Positions 30,864-43,200 of a stretch of DNA of 64,000 nt are shown one piece after another; the first letter of the stretch is position 1, and the number at the start of each line of letters is the position of its first letter. Under the pieces are notes generated by a model. It did no database searches. It worked only from the letters and a program-made list of their open reading frames with translations, and was not told where the DNA came from. Source of the DNA: Eopsaltria australis (taxonomy: Eukaryota; Chordata; Aves; Passeriformes; Petroicidae); NCBI GenBank assembly GCA_034509425.1, contig JAVTVJ010000863.1:496001-560000 (forward strand). The letters are read 5' to 3'. A program made the position numbers and the translations under genes.

Positions 30864-31814
30864 TTGCTTTGTGAGCACTCCCCTGCAGCAGAAACATCCC
30901 TGAGCCCAGCTCCTGCTGTGGGGACAGCCTCAGATAGACCCTACCTGATATCCAGGTGTTGTGCCAAGATCCAGGACTTGCTGGCAGCAGCTTGGCCAGG
31001 GATCCTGCCCCCCTCCAGCCTGGAGCTGCCCTGTCACCAGGCTGAGACTCAGCTTTGGGCACAGCCAGTGCCTGACAGCATGGCCTGGAGAGCAAAGCCC
31101 TGCAGGATCAGGGCACAGCATTTGGGCTCTGCTGCCCTCTGGGCCAAGGCAGGCACAGCCCAGGCTGACCCCATTCCCCTGAGCATCAGAAACACCCCAC
31201 ACCTGCCTGCCTCTTGCTGCAGGGACATCCCACACCTGTCTGCCACAGCCTCGTGCTCTCCTGCTTTGCCAGCACTTTCCTCACAGTTTATTTCTAGACC
31301 AGCCCTCAGGCTTTGTAAAACTCCTTCTCCCTCCTCATGTCCCCTCAATTTCCAGCCTGCTGAACCATGCACCCAAAGGCAGCAGAGGTGTGAATATGGA
31401 ATTTCACCGCTGGGGATGGCAATGAAGAGGCAGGCAGAGCCCCACAGCTTGGCCAGAAATCCAATCCATCTGAAGGGACAGAGCTTCCTGGATCCCAGAC
31501 TTGTCCTGCCCACCCTACACCTTCCTTCAGAGCTTGGAAAAGAAGAGTTTGCTTTCTGCCTTTCTTTGCACTGCCAAGGACTGAGCAAGGAGCACCACGG
31601 TCAGGCAGCTCTGATGTTGGAAAGGGGCAGCTTTAGGGTTCCCTGGTTCTGCATCCCTTTTCCTCCTGGTACCTCCCAAGGCCAAAATACATTTCCTAGT
31701 TTAGGCTGCAAGAATCAGGATCTCAGCATTTTCCCATGTTATTTATCCCCTTCCTATGCAGCCAGCATCTTCAAGCACTGGCAATTTGACAACTTAATAG
31801 TCATTGTACTGTGA
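30864..31814 (+). other. Unexplained 316-codon open reading frame, probably not a gene
   Basis: ATG-to-stop frame of 316 codons in intergenic DNA on the strand opposite to both neighbours. The product is rich in Pro, Ser, Leu and Cys, has no repeated motif, signal peptide or domain I recognise, and resembles no protein I know. Its opposite strand is also open over 31,049-31,588, which suggests low stop-codon density rather than selection. It is recorded because of its length; coding status is doubtful. Confidence 0.15.
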
Positions 31815-32097
31815 TCATTCTACAAAGGGAAATATTCTTGTCATTCTATTCCAGTGTGGAAATCAACATCCCTGCCGTGTCCCAACCCCTGCATCAAACC
31901 CCAGCTGTTCCTAAGAACAGATCCAGGACTCCTCCACAGCTCCCCAGTTCTGTTGTTCTAAGTAATGAATCCTGGACCTCAGGTCCCTGGAGTGAAGCAG
32001 CATGCTGCCTCCTGAACATGCTCTCCAGGAGACAAAAAAAAAAAAAGCTTTTTGCCAGAAAAATGTAAGCACCAAGTGTGAAAAAGCCATCCCAAAA

Positions 32098-32103
32098 TTT
32101 ATT
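32098..32103 (-). terminator. SALL4 distal polyadenylation signal AATAAA
   Basis: Minus-strand AATAAA followed within 40 nt by T-rich and GT-rich sequence; 1.74 kb after the stop codon. Confidence 0.6.
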
Positions 32104-33662
32104 CTCAAAAACGTCAACAGAAACGCATCAGCAGATACTCAAAACTACAGAGTTCTCAGAGGTCATACATTCACAATGCAGAAACGTGACAATTGGGATG
32201 CCTTTTGCGTGGTCTATGTAACAATATCCATTTTACAGTGTAAACAGGTACTGGTATGTTCTTACCCACGAGTCCAGCAGGAAAGGCACAACTCGGCATA
32301 CAGAGATCATCAGCAAGAATCAGGTGCAACAACATTACACAAACTTTTGGTAATCTGCATTTTTGGGGCCTTCCACAACAAGAGACTGGACTTGAAGATT
32401 TCCTGCAGTCCACAGCCAGGTTTTTCTTTCCCTCCTCCAGTCCTTCCACACCAAATGCTCCCTTTGCAGCCTGGTTCAGATCCCACTACACATCCAGTTC
32501 CAGCAGGCGTTCGAGGAATAGTGAAAGGTCAGTCCAGCAACTCCTCAGGTGCTTCCACCAATAATACATCAGGTTTTGGTTTCACATAGTGCATGGAAGC
32601 ATCTGCTTGAATCTCAGTCATTACAGTGGTCATTATTAGAAAAATAGACACTACAACTACAAAAGGAAAAAATGAGGTAGATAACTTAGAATCCAGATGA
32701 CCATCCCAGCAACCTTCATACAACACACATGGGTCATTAATTACCACTCTGGTGGAATGCAAGCTCACAGACCACCAAGAACACCTTAATGACCAGAGTA
32801 GGAATGCCATCCAAAAACCCACAAAACATTTAACCTAAGCATGAATACTTCATATTTAAATACAGGCTTACGCAGACTGATCTCCTAAATTACCCAAACA
32901 AAAAAATAAAAATAAAAACAAAAAGTCTCTTGCTAAGGAAACCAGTTCCCATGGCAAATTGCAACAGTCACCTGAGATTCCTTGCAGAGCTTTTAGACCT
33001 GACTTCCCAAGGCAAGTCTTCCCTTTCAAGAGGAAACAAAACAAACAACAAAAAAAAAGTATATACATACCCACCCATGCTTGTTTGGGGCTCTCGGTAT
33101 CGAAATAAAACATCTAGGAAAAACTGCACATCTTTGGAAGCAGGAATTTTGGCACTATATCTGAAGGACTGTCCTAGTAGTAGTATTAAATAAGCAGCAG
33201 TCAACAACACAAAGAATTAATTACTTAGGAGCAGTGACTAAAGAAAAACAGCAACTTGCTTTTCATAGAACTTCTGAGGCAAAAAACCCAAAGGAATTTA
33301 AAAAAAAAAAAAAAAAAAAAACTTTGTCATTTTTATAGCCATTATTAAGAAAAAGTACATTCAGAAACCACACAGAGCCAAAAATCCAAACAGAAAAATT
33401 CTAAGAGGGTGGCAGACATTCTAGGATATTTACCCGCATTAATAGTTTCCATTTGTCATCAGTAAATAGAAGCTTTTCCATCAACAGTAGGTTGTTTCCA
33501 CTCTCTTCAAAACCCCCATTATCACTCTAAACAAAGAGGTAAATATTCTAACCTTTGGAATTTCAAGTTGTAGAAACTTCTGTAAGGCTGTACACATTAA
33601 AGTCACACGTAAGAACTACTTTGCAAGACCCGCATCTTTCCAAATAGAAGGAAATCCTATTC

Positions 33663-33668
33663 TTTATT
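33663..33668 (-). terminator. SALL4 candidate proximal polyadenylation signal AATAAA
   Basis: Minus-strand AATAAA 177 nt after the stop codon; its use is not certain. Confidence 0.35.
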
Positions 33669-33844
33669 AATTACTATTTGCAAAGCAATATCATGATTGT
33701 ACTCTGGGCAACTCTTACAAAGACAACCATAAAATCATTTGCACGTCAATAGGAAAATAGGAGGCCGAAGTGGAATCTCTTAAAAATATATGTTTGTGTC
33801 TATATATATTTGTTCTTTCTGTAGGGTCAACTCCTCTCGAGTCT

Positions 33845-34255
33845 TTAGCTAACGGCGATTTTGTTCTCCTCCAGGAAGTGAGGGAACTGGTGTTTTGGCA
33901 CATTGTCTGCAGCAGCACCGGCCGCCTTCTCCGTGTCAGCGGTGCCAGCCCCGGCCCCGTCCGCCTTGGAGGCCGGGCTGGAGTTCACGGGCGAGCCCCC
34001 GGGCAGGGGCACGGGCAGGGCCCCGCTCTGGATCACCGAGATCTCGTTGTTCTTCACGGCCAGCCCGTTGCTGAGCACGGCCGCGTACTGGTTCCACACG
34101 GCGGGGTCGATGCTCACCGACGGCGCCACCATCTCCTTGGGGAACATCTCCGACACCTTCTTGGGGTCGTTGCCCAGCAGGGCCATGGGGTTGTCGATGG
34201 ACAGACGCCTGCCCCGCCTGGCTGAGTTGTTCCACATGTGGGTTCCTACGTGGAC
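33845..34255 (-). CDS. SALL4: SALL4 exon 4 (residues 972-1107)
   Basis: Acceptor CTGGAAG before 34255 (a weak, purine-rich acceptor). It begins [16 protein letters not shown], completing zinc finger 7 (His973 and His977), continues with [19 protein letters not shown] and ends [18 protein letters not shown] at the TAA at 33847-33845. Confidence 0.97.
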   Translation of the reverse strand, partial: VHVGTHMWNNSARRGRRLSIDNPMALLGNDPKKVSEMFPKEMVAPSVSIDPAVWNQYAAVLSNGLAVKNNEISVIQSGALPVPLPGGSPVNSSPASKADGAGAGTADTEKAAGAAADNVPKHQFPHFLEENKIAVS

Positions 34256-37200
34256 CTTCCAGAGAGGGAGGAAAAGCAAAGAGAATCATTAATACTCATT
34301 AATGCTGCAGCTCTTTCCTGGTGTACCCAAATCCTGCTTTGCTGGCAGCCAAGGTGCCCGTAGGAGTCGGGCTTGCTCCATTTGCATTCAGGTATATATT
34401 TAAGCTGGGTAGTTCTTGTCAGAGCTCCCTTCCGGGCATGTGTGAGACACAGTCACTCCACTGCCTGACAGCACCACGGCTCTCTGGACTTGGCTGCTGG
34501 AGGACTGTGTTTTACACTTAGAATACGTGGTGTTGGCAAAGACACCCCTCTCTCCCCAAAACAGAAGCCACGTTATCTGCTGCAAACAGACTGCACTGCA
34601 AAAAATACAGAGTGATGCAAAAAAGCACCAAGTAGCTTGGCAGAGAGCTCACTTGAGCTGGAATCTTCCACACCACATTCTGCTGGTGCTTCCAGCAAGG
34701 CACTGCTCACACACTGCGGAGTATTTTCTCTCCCCATCAGCATTCATGAGAGGACTGAAGAGCTTGAAGAAGTTCTCACAGAGAAGGAGAAACCTCTGTG
34801 CAAGTGAGGTAGCTGTGAGTCCCTCACAGGGCAAATGGATTCATCTGGCAAAAGGACAGACTCGCAGCACTTCTTCAGCCTGTGCTTAGACACAATCCCC
34901 AAGCACTTTCTGCCATCTCAGGATTATCCTGGTTTATCCCTCCTCATCTCACAAATTTCAAGCAGTGCAGAGTAATGCATTTACTCAGCAGGCAGCACTT
35001 TGTAGCACTCAGTCTATGAAATGCTTATGTCTTGACACATCCAAATCCAAATTAAAAAAGAAAGCAATCTGCTTAGTGAGGGCTAAGCCTCCCTTTTCCA
35101 TCCCAAAAGGAAAGTCAAGGACAGTTAGCAAAGACCTGATCTCAGTGACACTAACCCAGGAAACTGTGGGGAGAAACTCAGGAAGGAGACACGAGCCAAA
35201 GATAAGCATTTGAGGGACTAAAAGAAAATCAGTGTTGTCCCAAAGGCAGGTCAAGTATTAGAAACAGTCTTTCCATCTCTAGTCCGAGTTTCACAGACAG
35301 AGCAGACGACAGCAGACAGGACCCACCTTGAGGTTTCCTTTGGTGGTGAAGGCTCTCCCACAGATGGTGCAGGCAAAGGGCTTCTCCCCGGTGTGGGTGC
35401 GCTCGTGGATCTGCAGGGCGCTGGCAGAGGAGAAGTTCTTCCCACAGGTAGTGCAGATGTGCTGTTTGGCAGGACGGCAGAACTTGGGGCGTGGCACCAG
35501 CAGAGGGGCCACCCCAGGGGACAGAGCTGGCGGGCCAATGAAGTGGCCAGTGCTGAGGGGACGATCGCTGGGCAGCTCCATTTTGATCAGGGCTGGTGGG
35601 GCCCTGACAAAAGCAGCTGGGATACTGCTTCGACCTGGAGAGAAAGCAAAGGGGGTGCTTATCCCAACCTCATTCTGCTTCCAAGCTTAAGCCTGGCTTA
35701 AGTCTTAAGGTTAAGACTCTACAGGCCCTGCCTTTGAGGCTGCACATGCCTGAAGAGCACATCTGCAGAGCCCGCCACACTTCCTAGGATACCCCAAAAT
35801 AAATCAGGTCATCCCTGGGTTTGTTGGTGAGCTTATGAGATAGAAAGTCTGCCAGGTCAAATTTAGATCAAGCTTAACCTCAATGCTAAAGAGCCTGAAA
35901 ACATGACAAATGAATTCAGGGTTGCCATGTTATCTTGGGATGAGCAGCTTTCCCGTAAAACACAAACGTGTATCTTTAAAGAGCTGTAAGGAGGGATCAG
36001 GTGAGCCCATGAAAGACAGCAAGGGCACAGTCTATATTCATTTTAAGGCCCCTTGCAGGAGATCACAGCACTTAAGCCTTTGAATTTTGGGCCTGACTTA
36101 CTCAGGAAAACTTTATGGGGCCTATGCTCTTATCCAAACAGAAGGAAGAGGGGAAAGCTGAGGAAGTTTTGTTTCCTGTTGGTCCTTTTTTAGAGATTGA
36201 TTTCCTCCTGCCCCACCCCGAATCCCTGCCAGCATTTTGCATTACTCACCATATTCTCCATTTGCAAAGTGTAGCCCAGGCTCTTCTTTGATGACCTTCC
36301 GACCAATATTGCCGTACGTTAAATCCAGAGCTCCAACCACCCCTTCCATTTCTGCAGGAGCGTTCTCGGGACCCTCTGATTTACTCCCCGTGCCTGCATC
36401 CTCCTGGCTGTTGAAGGCAGGGGACTTTGACCTGACGCTCTCAGCCTGGCTGTTGGCCGGGGACAGCGCCTGCAGCGAGGCAGCCTCGGAGGCCGCGGGG
36501 CTCCGGCCGTTCTGGTAGTCGGCATCTCCGGCCAGCGAGGACGAGTCGTTGGTCAGGCCATCGCTTTCTGCTGAGCCGTTGTCACTGGACTTCAGGCTGC
36601 TCTGCCGCTGCAAATTCAGAGAGGAGGTGACGATCTTCATCTGATTCTCCAGCGCCGTCACCCCAGAGAAGGCAGCGGCCGCGGCGGGCGACTCTGATTG
36701 CGCATCGTACGGAGTGGGAGGCTTGGAGGAACTCCTGGGGCCATCCTGAGAGTCCATGTCCTCTTCCATGTCTATGCTTTCCACGATCTCCTCCGGGCGC
36801 CCGACGTCTCCGTTCTTCTCAGGCATGGCAGGATCCACCTCCGGGCTGTCACAGGGGGGTTCTGGCATTGGGGTGTTGGGGATCTGCCCGCCCATGTGCA
36901 TGCGGATGTGCTGCTGCAGCACCACGGCGTTTGTAAACTTCTTCTGGCAAATCGGACACGAATGCTGCATCTTCAGGGGGGTATTGGCCCGGTGGACACC
37001 ATAGTGAGTTTTAAGGTTCCCTTTAGTGGAGAAGGCACGGCCACAGATCTTACACTTGAACGGCCTCTCCCCGGTGTGGGTGCGGTAATGCATCTTGAGC
37101 GAGCTCTGGCAGCTCAGCACTCTGTGACAGATCAGGCACTCGTTGGGGTCAGCAGTGGATTTGTCGATATTTTCAACCAGCTGCTGGAGCTTTGACGTCT

Positions 37201-40200
37201 CCGAGCCCTGCTCGTTTGACCCAGTTACATGGAAGATGCTCACGCTGCAGGTAGCTTGTGGTGAGCTCAAGCTCTGCTCTGTTCCCGACTCGTGACCAAC
37301 CGCCCCCGACGAGGAGGAGCCACCCTCGCTCTCGGGAGAGGGCCTGGACTGCAGCTCACTTGAGAACGTACCAGGCAGAGACTCCTTGATGCCTGCCAGG
37401 CTGGACATGGCCTGAGGCGTGCCGGTGGCCGCAGAGGTAGACAGAGTTGTGAGGAGAGGTTTGCTGTCCACAATCAGGTTGGACTCATCCAGCGGCACAG
37501 ACATCCCGTACGGGATTCCAGTGCTGGTGGGAACATTGTCCAGGTGCTCAGGAACCGGGTAAGGATTCATCTTTATGTGGGGGTACTTGTCTTTGTGACG
37601 CTGGAAATGCACTTTAAGGTTTCCTTTGGTGGTGAAGCGGTTCCCGCAGATGTTGCATTTGTAGGGTCTTTCCCCGGTGTGGGAGCGGAGGTGGATCTGC
37701 AGGGCGCTGTCGTTGCCAAAGACCTTCCCACAGAACTTACACTTGTGTTTGAAGAACGGCTCCTCTGCGTTCGGTTTGCTTTCAGACACGCTGATGTTGG
37801 GGGGCTTCCCCTTGCCCTTCTTGGAGGAATCCATCACGGACGACACGGCCGACAGCGGGTTCTGGAAGATGACCGAGCCGGAGGACTGAGGTAGCAAAGG
37901 ATTGGGGAACTGAGAGATGGAGCCGGGGAGGCCCCGGCTGCCCTCGGGCTTCAGGGGGAAGGAGGAGGAGAGCCCAGCAGCCAGCGAGCTGGCGGCTGCA
38001 ATGCCAGTGTTAGAATGAGGTAGTTTTCCTTGCTTCAAGGATTCCAGTGATAGGCTCTGGCTCCCAGCTTTCTGTCCGATCAGAGCCACAGCAGCTGAGA
38101 GCTGCTGGGACATGTGGGCGCCCAGAGCTTTGAGCGGGTCAGTAGCAGCTGCTATGGAGGGGTGCAGGGCGTGGGGAGCCATCATGGCAATCTGGATGCG
38201 GATCTGCTCCGTCAGCTGGATCTGCTGCAGCTGCTGCTGCTGCAGGCACACGAGCTGCTCCAGGATCATGGGGATGGCGTTGAAGCCGGCGGCCGAGGAG
38301 GAGATGGCGTCGGACGTCCGCTGGTTCACGGCCACCTTAGTGCCACGGATGGTCTGCAAAGTCACGTTAGTGTTTGGTACTTTGGGTTTTGGTAGATAGC
38401 TTAGGCCGGGAGCCGCGGGCGTGAGGGGGGGCTCTATTTTAAGGTACATTCCTCCCACCGGTTCAGCATCCATTTTTCCTTCTCTCTTTTCCACAGAGCC
38501 AGTGCAGCCCTTGGCCTGAATGTCCTTGCGTGACCTGCCGTCCATGCGGTCGCTCGGGAAGGTCCCCAGAGAGGCCTCGGAGAAGCTCTCAGGGGGAACC
38601 GTTCCCTCACTGTCGTTCATGATTAGGACAGGTGGATTTTTAGTGCAATTTTTCTTATGCTCAAGGAATTCAGAGAGAACAAAGAATTCTGCACAGCATT
38701 TCTCACAGATTTTGGTTTCCTCCGTGCGGCACCTTTTGGAACTCATTTCACCATCTCTATCACCTGGGACGTCTTGTGGACTCCCTTAAAGCAAAAGAAA
38801 GTCACATTATTAATTGCTAGACCTAGACCACGTATTCACTATTACGATCACCAACTCCACCTGAACTGCAAATTAAAGACACAAGACACTGGAATCAAGT
38901 TTGCAGAACAACCTGAAGCTCTGCTCTTTGTTTTGATCCCTATTCCTTCGAAACCCCAAAGAAATCTGCAACTCAGTTCAGTTTACAAGAAAAAGCATAT
39001 TATAAAACTCACAAAGAGGTTTATCCTAAATCCCTTTATACAGGTAAAAAAACCCTGGAACAGTCCAACAAGGCAGCACAGCTTAAAAGGAACACAAGGA
39101 GGACAGAGGAAGCATCACAGCACTGAGCACAACACCACGAGTTATTTGCTGTTTGCACTCCACCTTCTAATCTTTGTTAACCATATCTCAAGAATTCATT
39201 AAAGATCGTTAACACAGGAATTCCCAGCAATTCTAACTGTACCGACCTAAATTACTTCACTCTTCCATTATGAAAGTAATTACAAGCCAAGAGGGCTGAC
39301 AAAAGCAAAGACAGGCCAATATTAGCTCTTAAATCCTTCGAAAGCAAACGCACCCCAAAAATAATCTCTACATGGACACAGTAGCAAGGACATTATTAAA
39401 TTCCAGAACTCTGCAGGCAAGTATGAGCCCGCAGTGTGATAGCGCTGATTATTAAACATTATACAAGTAACAAGTCCAGCTTGCAAAATTACACCAAGGC
39501 ATTTCCGACCCTTGCAGGAGGCCTCGTTCAACAGCATCCAAACTCACCCAGTTTTGGGAAGGGGCAGGGAAGGCCAGGCTGGGCTCAGAGTCCACTCCTG
39601 CCCTTCCACCAGCAGTGCCCCACAGCTGAGACTGAGCAGAATTTGCACGTGGCCAAAAACCCGAATCTTTCAGAGAAATATCTGAACTGGAAGAGGTTAA
39701 GAGAAATTATAACCAAAACAGGATGTTTTTGCTCAGCCTTGCCATCCTTCAACAACGAACTCACACCCGCTGGAGGCAGGGCAGCACTCAGGGCAGGGCA
39801 GGAGGGAAAACTTCCCAGTGAGGGGGAAAGAGGGAAGGGCTCCAGACAGGTTCCAGCTCCCACCAGCTGAAACATCCTGGAGCTCACTGTAACTGCTCCA
39901 GTTTTTATGGGTGCCAAGGGTGCAGTGACTTCACCTCCCCAGCCCCAGTGGAGAACACCAGGAATGGTGTCAGTCTGTCCTGCCCAGAGCTCCTGGCTCC
40001 AGTCCAGGTCACCAGCCCACCCTAGGACGAGGTGAAGCCGGGACTCTGCAGGCTCAGGAGCTGCTTGTGGCTTTGGTTTGCAAGGTGTGGCCAAACCATG
40101 CCCGGGTGTGTCCTGCACATGGAGGGGAGCCGTGTCCAGGTGACAACTCGAGCACATTACCTTGCTGCTTGAGGGGGCTGTAAAACCTCTCCGAGGAAGG

Positions 40201-43200
40201 AAATCAGAAACCTTGCCATTTCTTACCTCAACAAGGGCACTGTGTGTACTCAACAAAGCAAACTTCAACATTCAGTGTTTTGTGGCATGAAGTGCACGTG
40301 GAAGTTTACTTTTAAAAATGAACATTGGATCAATTACAAAAATATGCAAGTATCAGAGAGCCCTTTTCTATGATCTGCAGAGCAATAAATCCAAACCTGC
40401 ACAAGTCCTTGAACAGGGAGGAAAGGAGTTCTCAGCACAGTTATGATCCAAAACGTTTGGATGCCTCCTATTTAAAACACCTCCTCTTCAGCCCAAACAA
40501 CCCCCGTAAGTGAAAGAAACAAGAATAGCAGCACACTTTCCCATCCCAAATATCATTAAAGTGATGTCTCTAAAGCTGATTTACCTCTAAAAACACGCAG
40601 GAAAGCCCAGCCTGCAGACAAGTAGGACTAGCACACAACTCAGAACTTGGTCAACAGAGTCAACCACAATCAAGAACATATTATTTTAAACTCGTTTTGC
40701 AAGAGTCTGAGCAGATACAATGGGAAAGAAAGTACCTGGGTTAAAAAAAAAAGACAAACTTCCAGAACTACTCTACACTGACTTGAGAGGTCTTTGATTA
40801 CTTTCCTATTTCACAGAATGAAAACATGAAAGTCTCTTTTCCAAATCCTTTAGTGTTTGGGGCTTTCCCAGTCCCATCTTCCAGGTAGAACTACATTATT
40901 TGAACATTACAAAATACTAAAAAATAACTGCAGCTTTTACTTCTTCCAGTGGCACAGAAATGTCTGCACCAAACCCTGCTGCCCACCCCCAAGGAGATAC
41001 TCCAGGATAATGTCTAGACAAGTCCTCAAACTTTAACTGCTTCAAAGCATCCGATCATTTATCTCCTTTCCCTTGATAATACTTCTTATTTTTCTACTTC
41101 TGCACTGATAAGATCACACTCAATTCAATGCCCCTTTCCCAATCTCCAGCACAGCCCACGCTCCTCATTTTCATAATTCTGAGGAACTCTGGTAACTCTT
41201 CTGGTTCTGGGCAGCAGCTGCCATCTCAGAGGAAGAAACTCCAGTAAACTGAAGGTCCCTGTGCTGGGCAGCAGTGGGCAGAGGCTGGCAGCCTTGCCCT
41301 GTCACGTATTTCAGTTTCCAGTTCCCCTGACAGTAAAGCATTTGCTTAGGACTCTGAAAAAATTCAGTTCAGAGCTTGAAACTACTTGCTGAATGTCAAA
41401 TAGGGAAAGTTATGCATTATTTTCCCTTTTACCTTAAAAAAGTGAATGTAATATCTTCCCCCATTTCACAAAGGGTTTTAAATAAATTCACAAGCAGGAC
41501 GCTGGGTTATTTTATAGTAGTTGGAATAACAAAGGAGCAATTGACTGTTTCTGTAAAAAACCCAACAGCTTCTGTGAAAATCATCGTGATTTGTAACCAC
41601 CTCCTCTCCCCGGCCCCACGAGCTGCAATCAGGGCACCTCAGCTCCCCCGAGCCCATCATTATCACCGAATGGAAGAGCGGGCTGAGCTCGGGGCTGTCC
41701 ATGCCAGGAGGGCAGCTCTGCCCACCGACTGGCCGGGATTTACCGAGGACAGCCCTGCCACAGCAATTCCCTGTGCACTTCACTTAACCCTCTCCAAAGG
41801 CTTCCCAGGGATAGGACTTCTACTGTGGTTTTTTTATCTCCCCACCCCCGAATTTCAGGAATGTTATCTCTCAGCATCTAGTTATCCAATAAGTTAGAAG
41901 AATGCAGTAAACCCAGCAGGGGGGTTAGATTGAATCACTGGCAAATGGATGGAAAAAATCCACCATTGTGTAGGACAAGGCGGTCATCGACAAGGAAGGC
42001 TGATAAAATCCACACCGCTCGAGTTAATTTTCTTTTTTTTTAAGGCAAACAGTAAAAGGAGTGAAGTAAATCTGGTTTGATGTGATTTCAAGAAAGGTGC
42101 TGCTGGCCTACCACTCATCTAAGCCATTAGTGACTTTTCTTTCTAACTTTATTTCCGTTGAATTGGGATGAAACAGAACTCAAGCTTTCCCACTCACTTT
42201 TATTTCAGGAGTTTTAATACCTTTGGTGAGCTTAACTTTCCCCACAGCCTACATTTGATCAACTCCTTTTACTTTACGGTTTACAAAACCATGCACTTCC
42301 CCGGTTTAAATTAACTTATGGAGGATTAATTACCACCCCTCCACTCCGGTCCTAGACATGAACCCTCTGCCATCAGCTCGCTGTCGCTCTCAGGATCGTG
42401 CTTTTCTCCTGCTCCCAGAAGTTCAGGACTTCCAAGAACTCTGAAGTGCCCCAAATCTCCCTTCTCCCGCTCTCAAACACCATTTAACGCATTTTAACTG
42501 TGACAAAATCACTTCCTTGAGTAAGTAAAACGCACGACTGACAACTTACAGAGATATTCCGAAGGCCTCGATGCTGTCTACGCTGAATTCATCAGCCGCG
42601 TTTTTCTACCCAAGAACGAAGCAGAAACGCGTTGCACCCACAATCAGCATTTCACGTGCTTACAGGCTTCTCTCAAGGCTTTCATTACTTTATTATCTAC
42701 TTACTGATTCACCCTTTAGCCTATCCACAACTTCAAGCGAAATATCCACCCAAACCCAGAACAAACCACGGCGAGGAAGCGCTTGTGACGAGCAAATTGA
42801 GCGCAGGACCCCGCGGGGCAAGGGGGAACCGAGGCGCTCGGCGGCTCCCGAGGGCTCAGCCCCGCTCCGGCCGCCCCAGAGGGGCTCGCACCCCCCGGGC
42901 AGCGCCGCGCTCGCCGCCCGGAGCTGCCGGGGCCGGTCGGTGGAGGGCACTCACGGCCCGCGCTCCGGCCCCGCCGGGTCACCGCCACCCCGGGCGGGGC
43001 CACCGCCACCCCGGCACCCACCTGGGCTGACAGCATCCCCCGCACGGCCATCTGCAGCCGGGGGGCCGCTCCAGCCGGCTCCCAGCCCGCGGCCCCCCGA
43101 GCCCCCGCCCTGCCCGGCCCTACCTGCCCGTCCCGGCGGCCGCAGCTGCGGGGCCCGCACCGCACTTAACACTCGGACGGTGTTTAAGAGAGAGCTAAAC

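Larger units (their letters stand above)
24331..32079. other. Intergenic region between ATP9A and SALL4
   Basis: 7.7 kb between the ATP9A promoter and the inferred SALL4 poly(A) site. It contains a 42-bp minisatellite (27,497-27,857), a short 20-bp duplication (29,863-29,907) and an unexplained long open frame at 30,864-31,814. No conserved coding exon is recognisable. Confidence 0.75.
32080..33844 (-). other. SALL4: SALL4 3' untranslated region (inferred)
   Basis: Runs from the SALL4 stop codon to about 20 nt past an AATAAA at 32103-32098 (minus strand), which is followed by a GT/T-rich stretch suitable for cleavage. The resulting length of about 1.75 kb is close to what I recall for human SALL4. 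A proximal AATAAA at 33668-33663 could give a short form of about 180-200 nt. An A-run of about 20 lies at 33,300-33,320 (plus strand). Confidence 0.6.

Noticed and set aside
32002..32589. 195-codon plus-strand frame antisense to the SALL4 3' UTR
   Set aside because: No recognisable protein and it overlaps the inferred poly(A) signal of SALL4 on the other strand; chance is likelier.
32529..32822. 97-codon minus-strand frame with a hydrophobic segment inside the inferred SALL4 3' UTR
   Set aside because: No homology recognised and no splice signals; it lies between the SALL4 stop codon and poly(A) signal, so treated as 3' UTR.
37267..37473. Arg/Pro-rich frame inside SALL4 exon 2
   Set aside because: Out-of-frame shadow of the SALL4 coding sequence.
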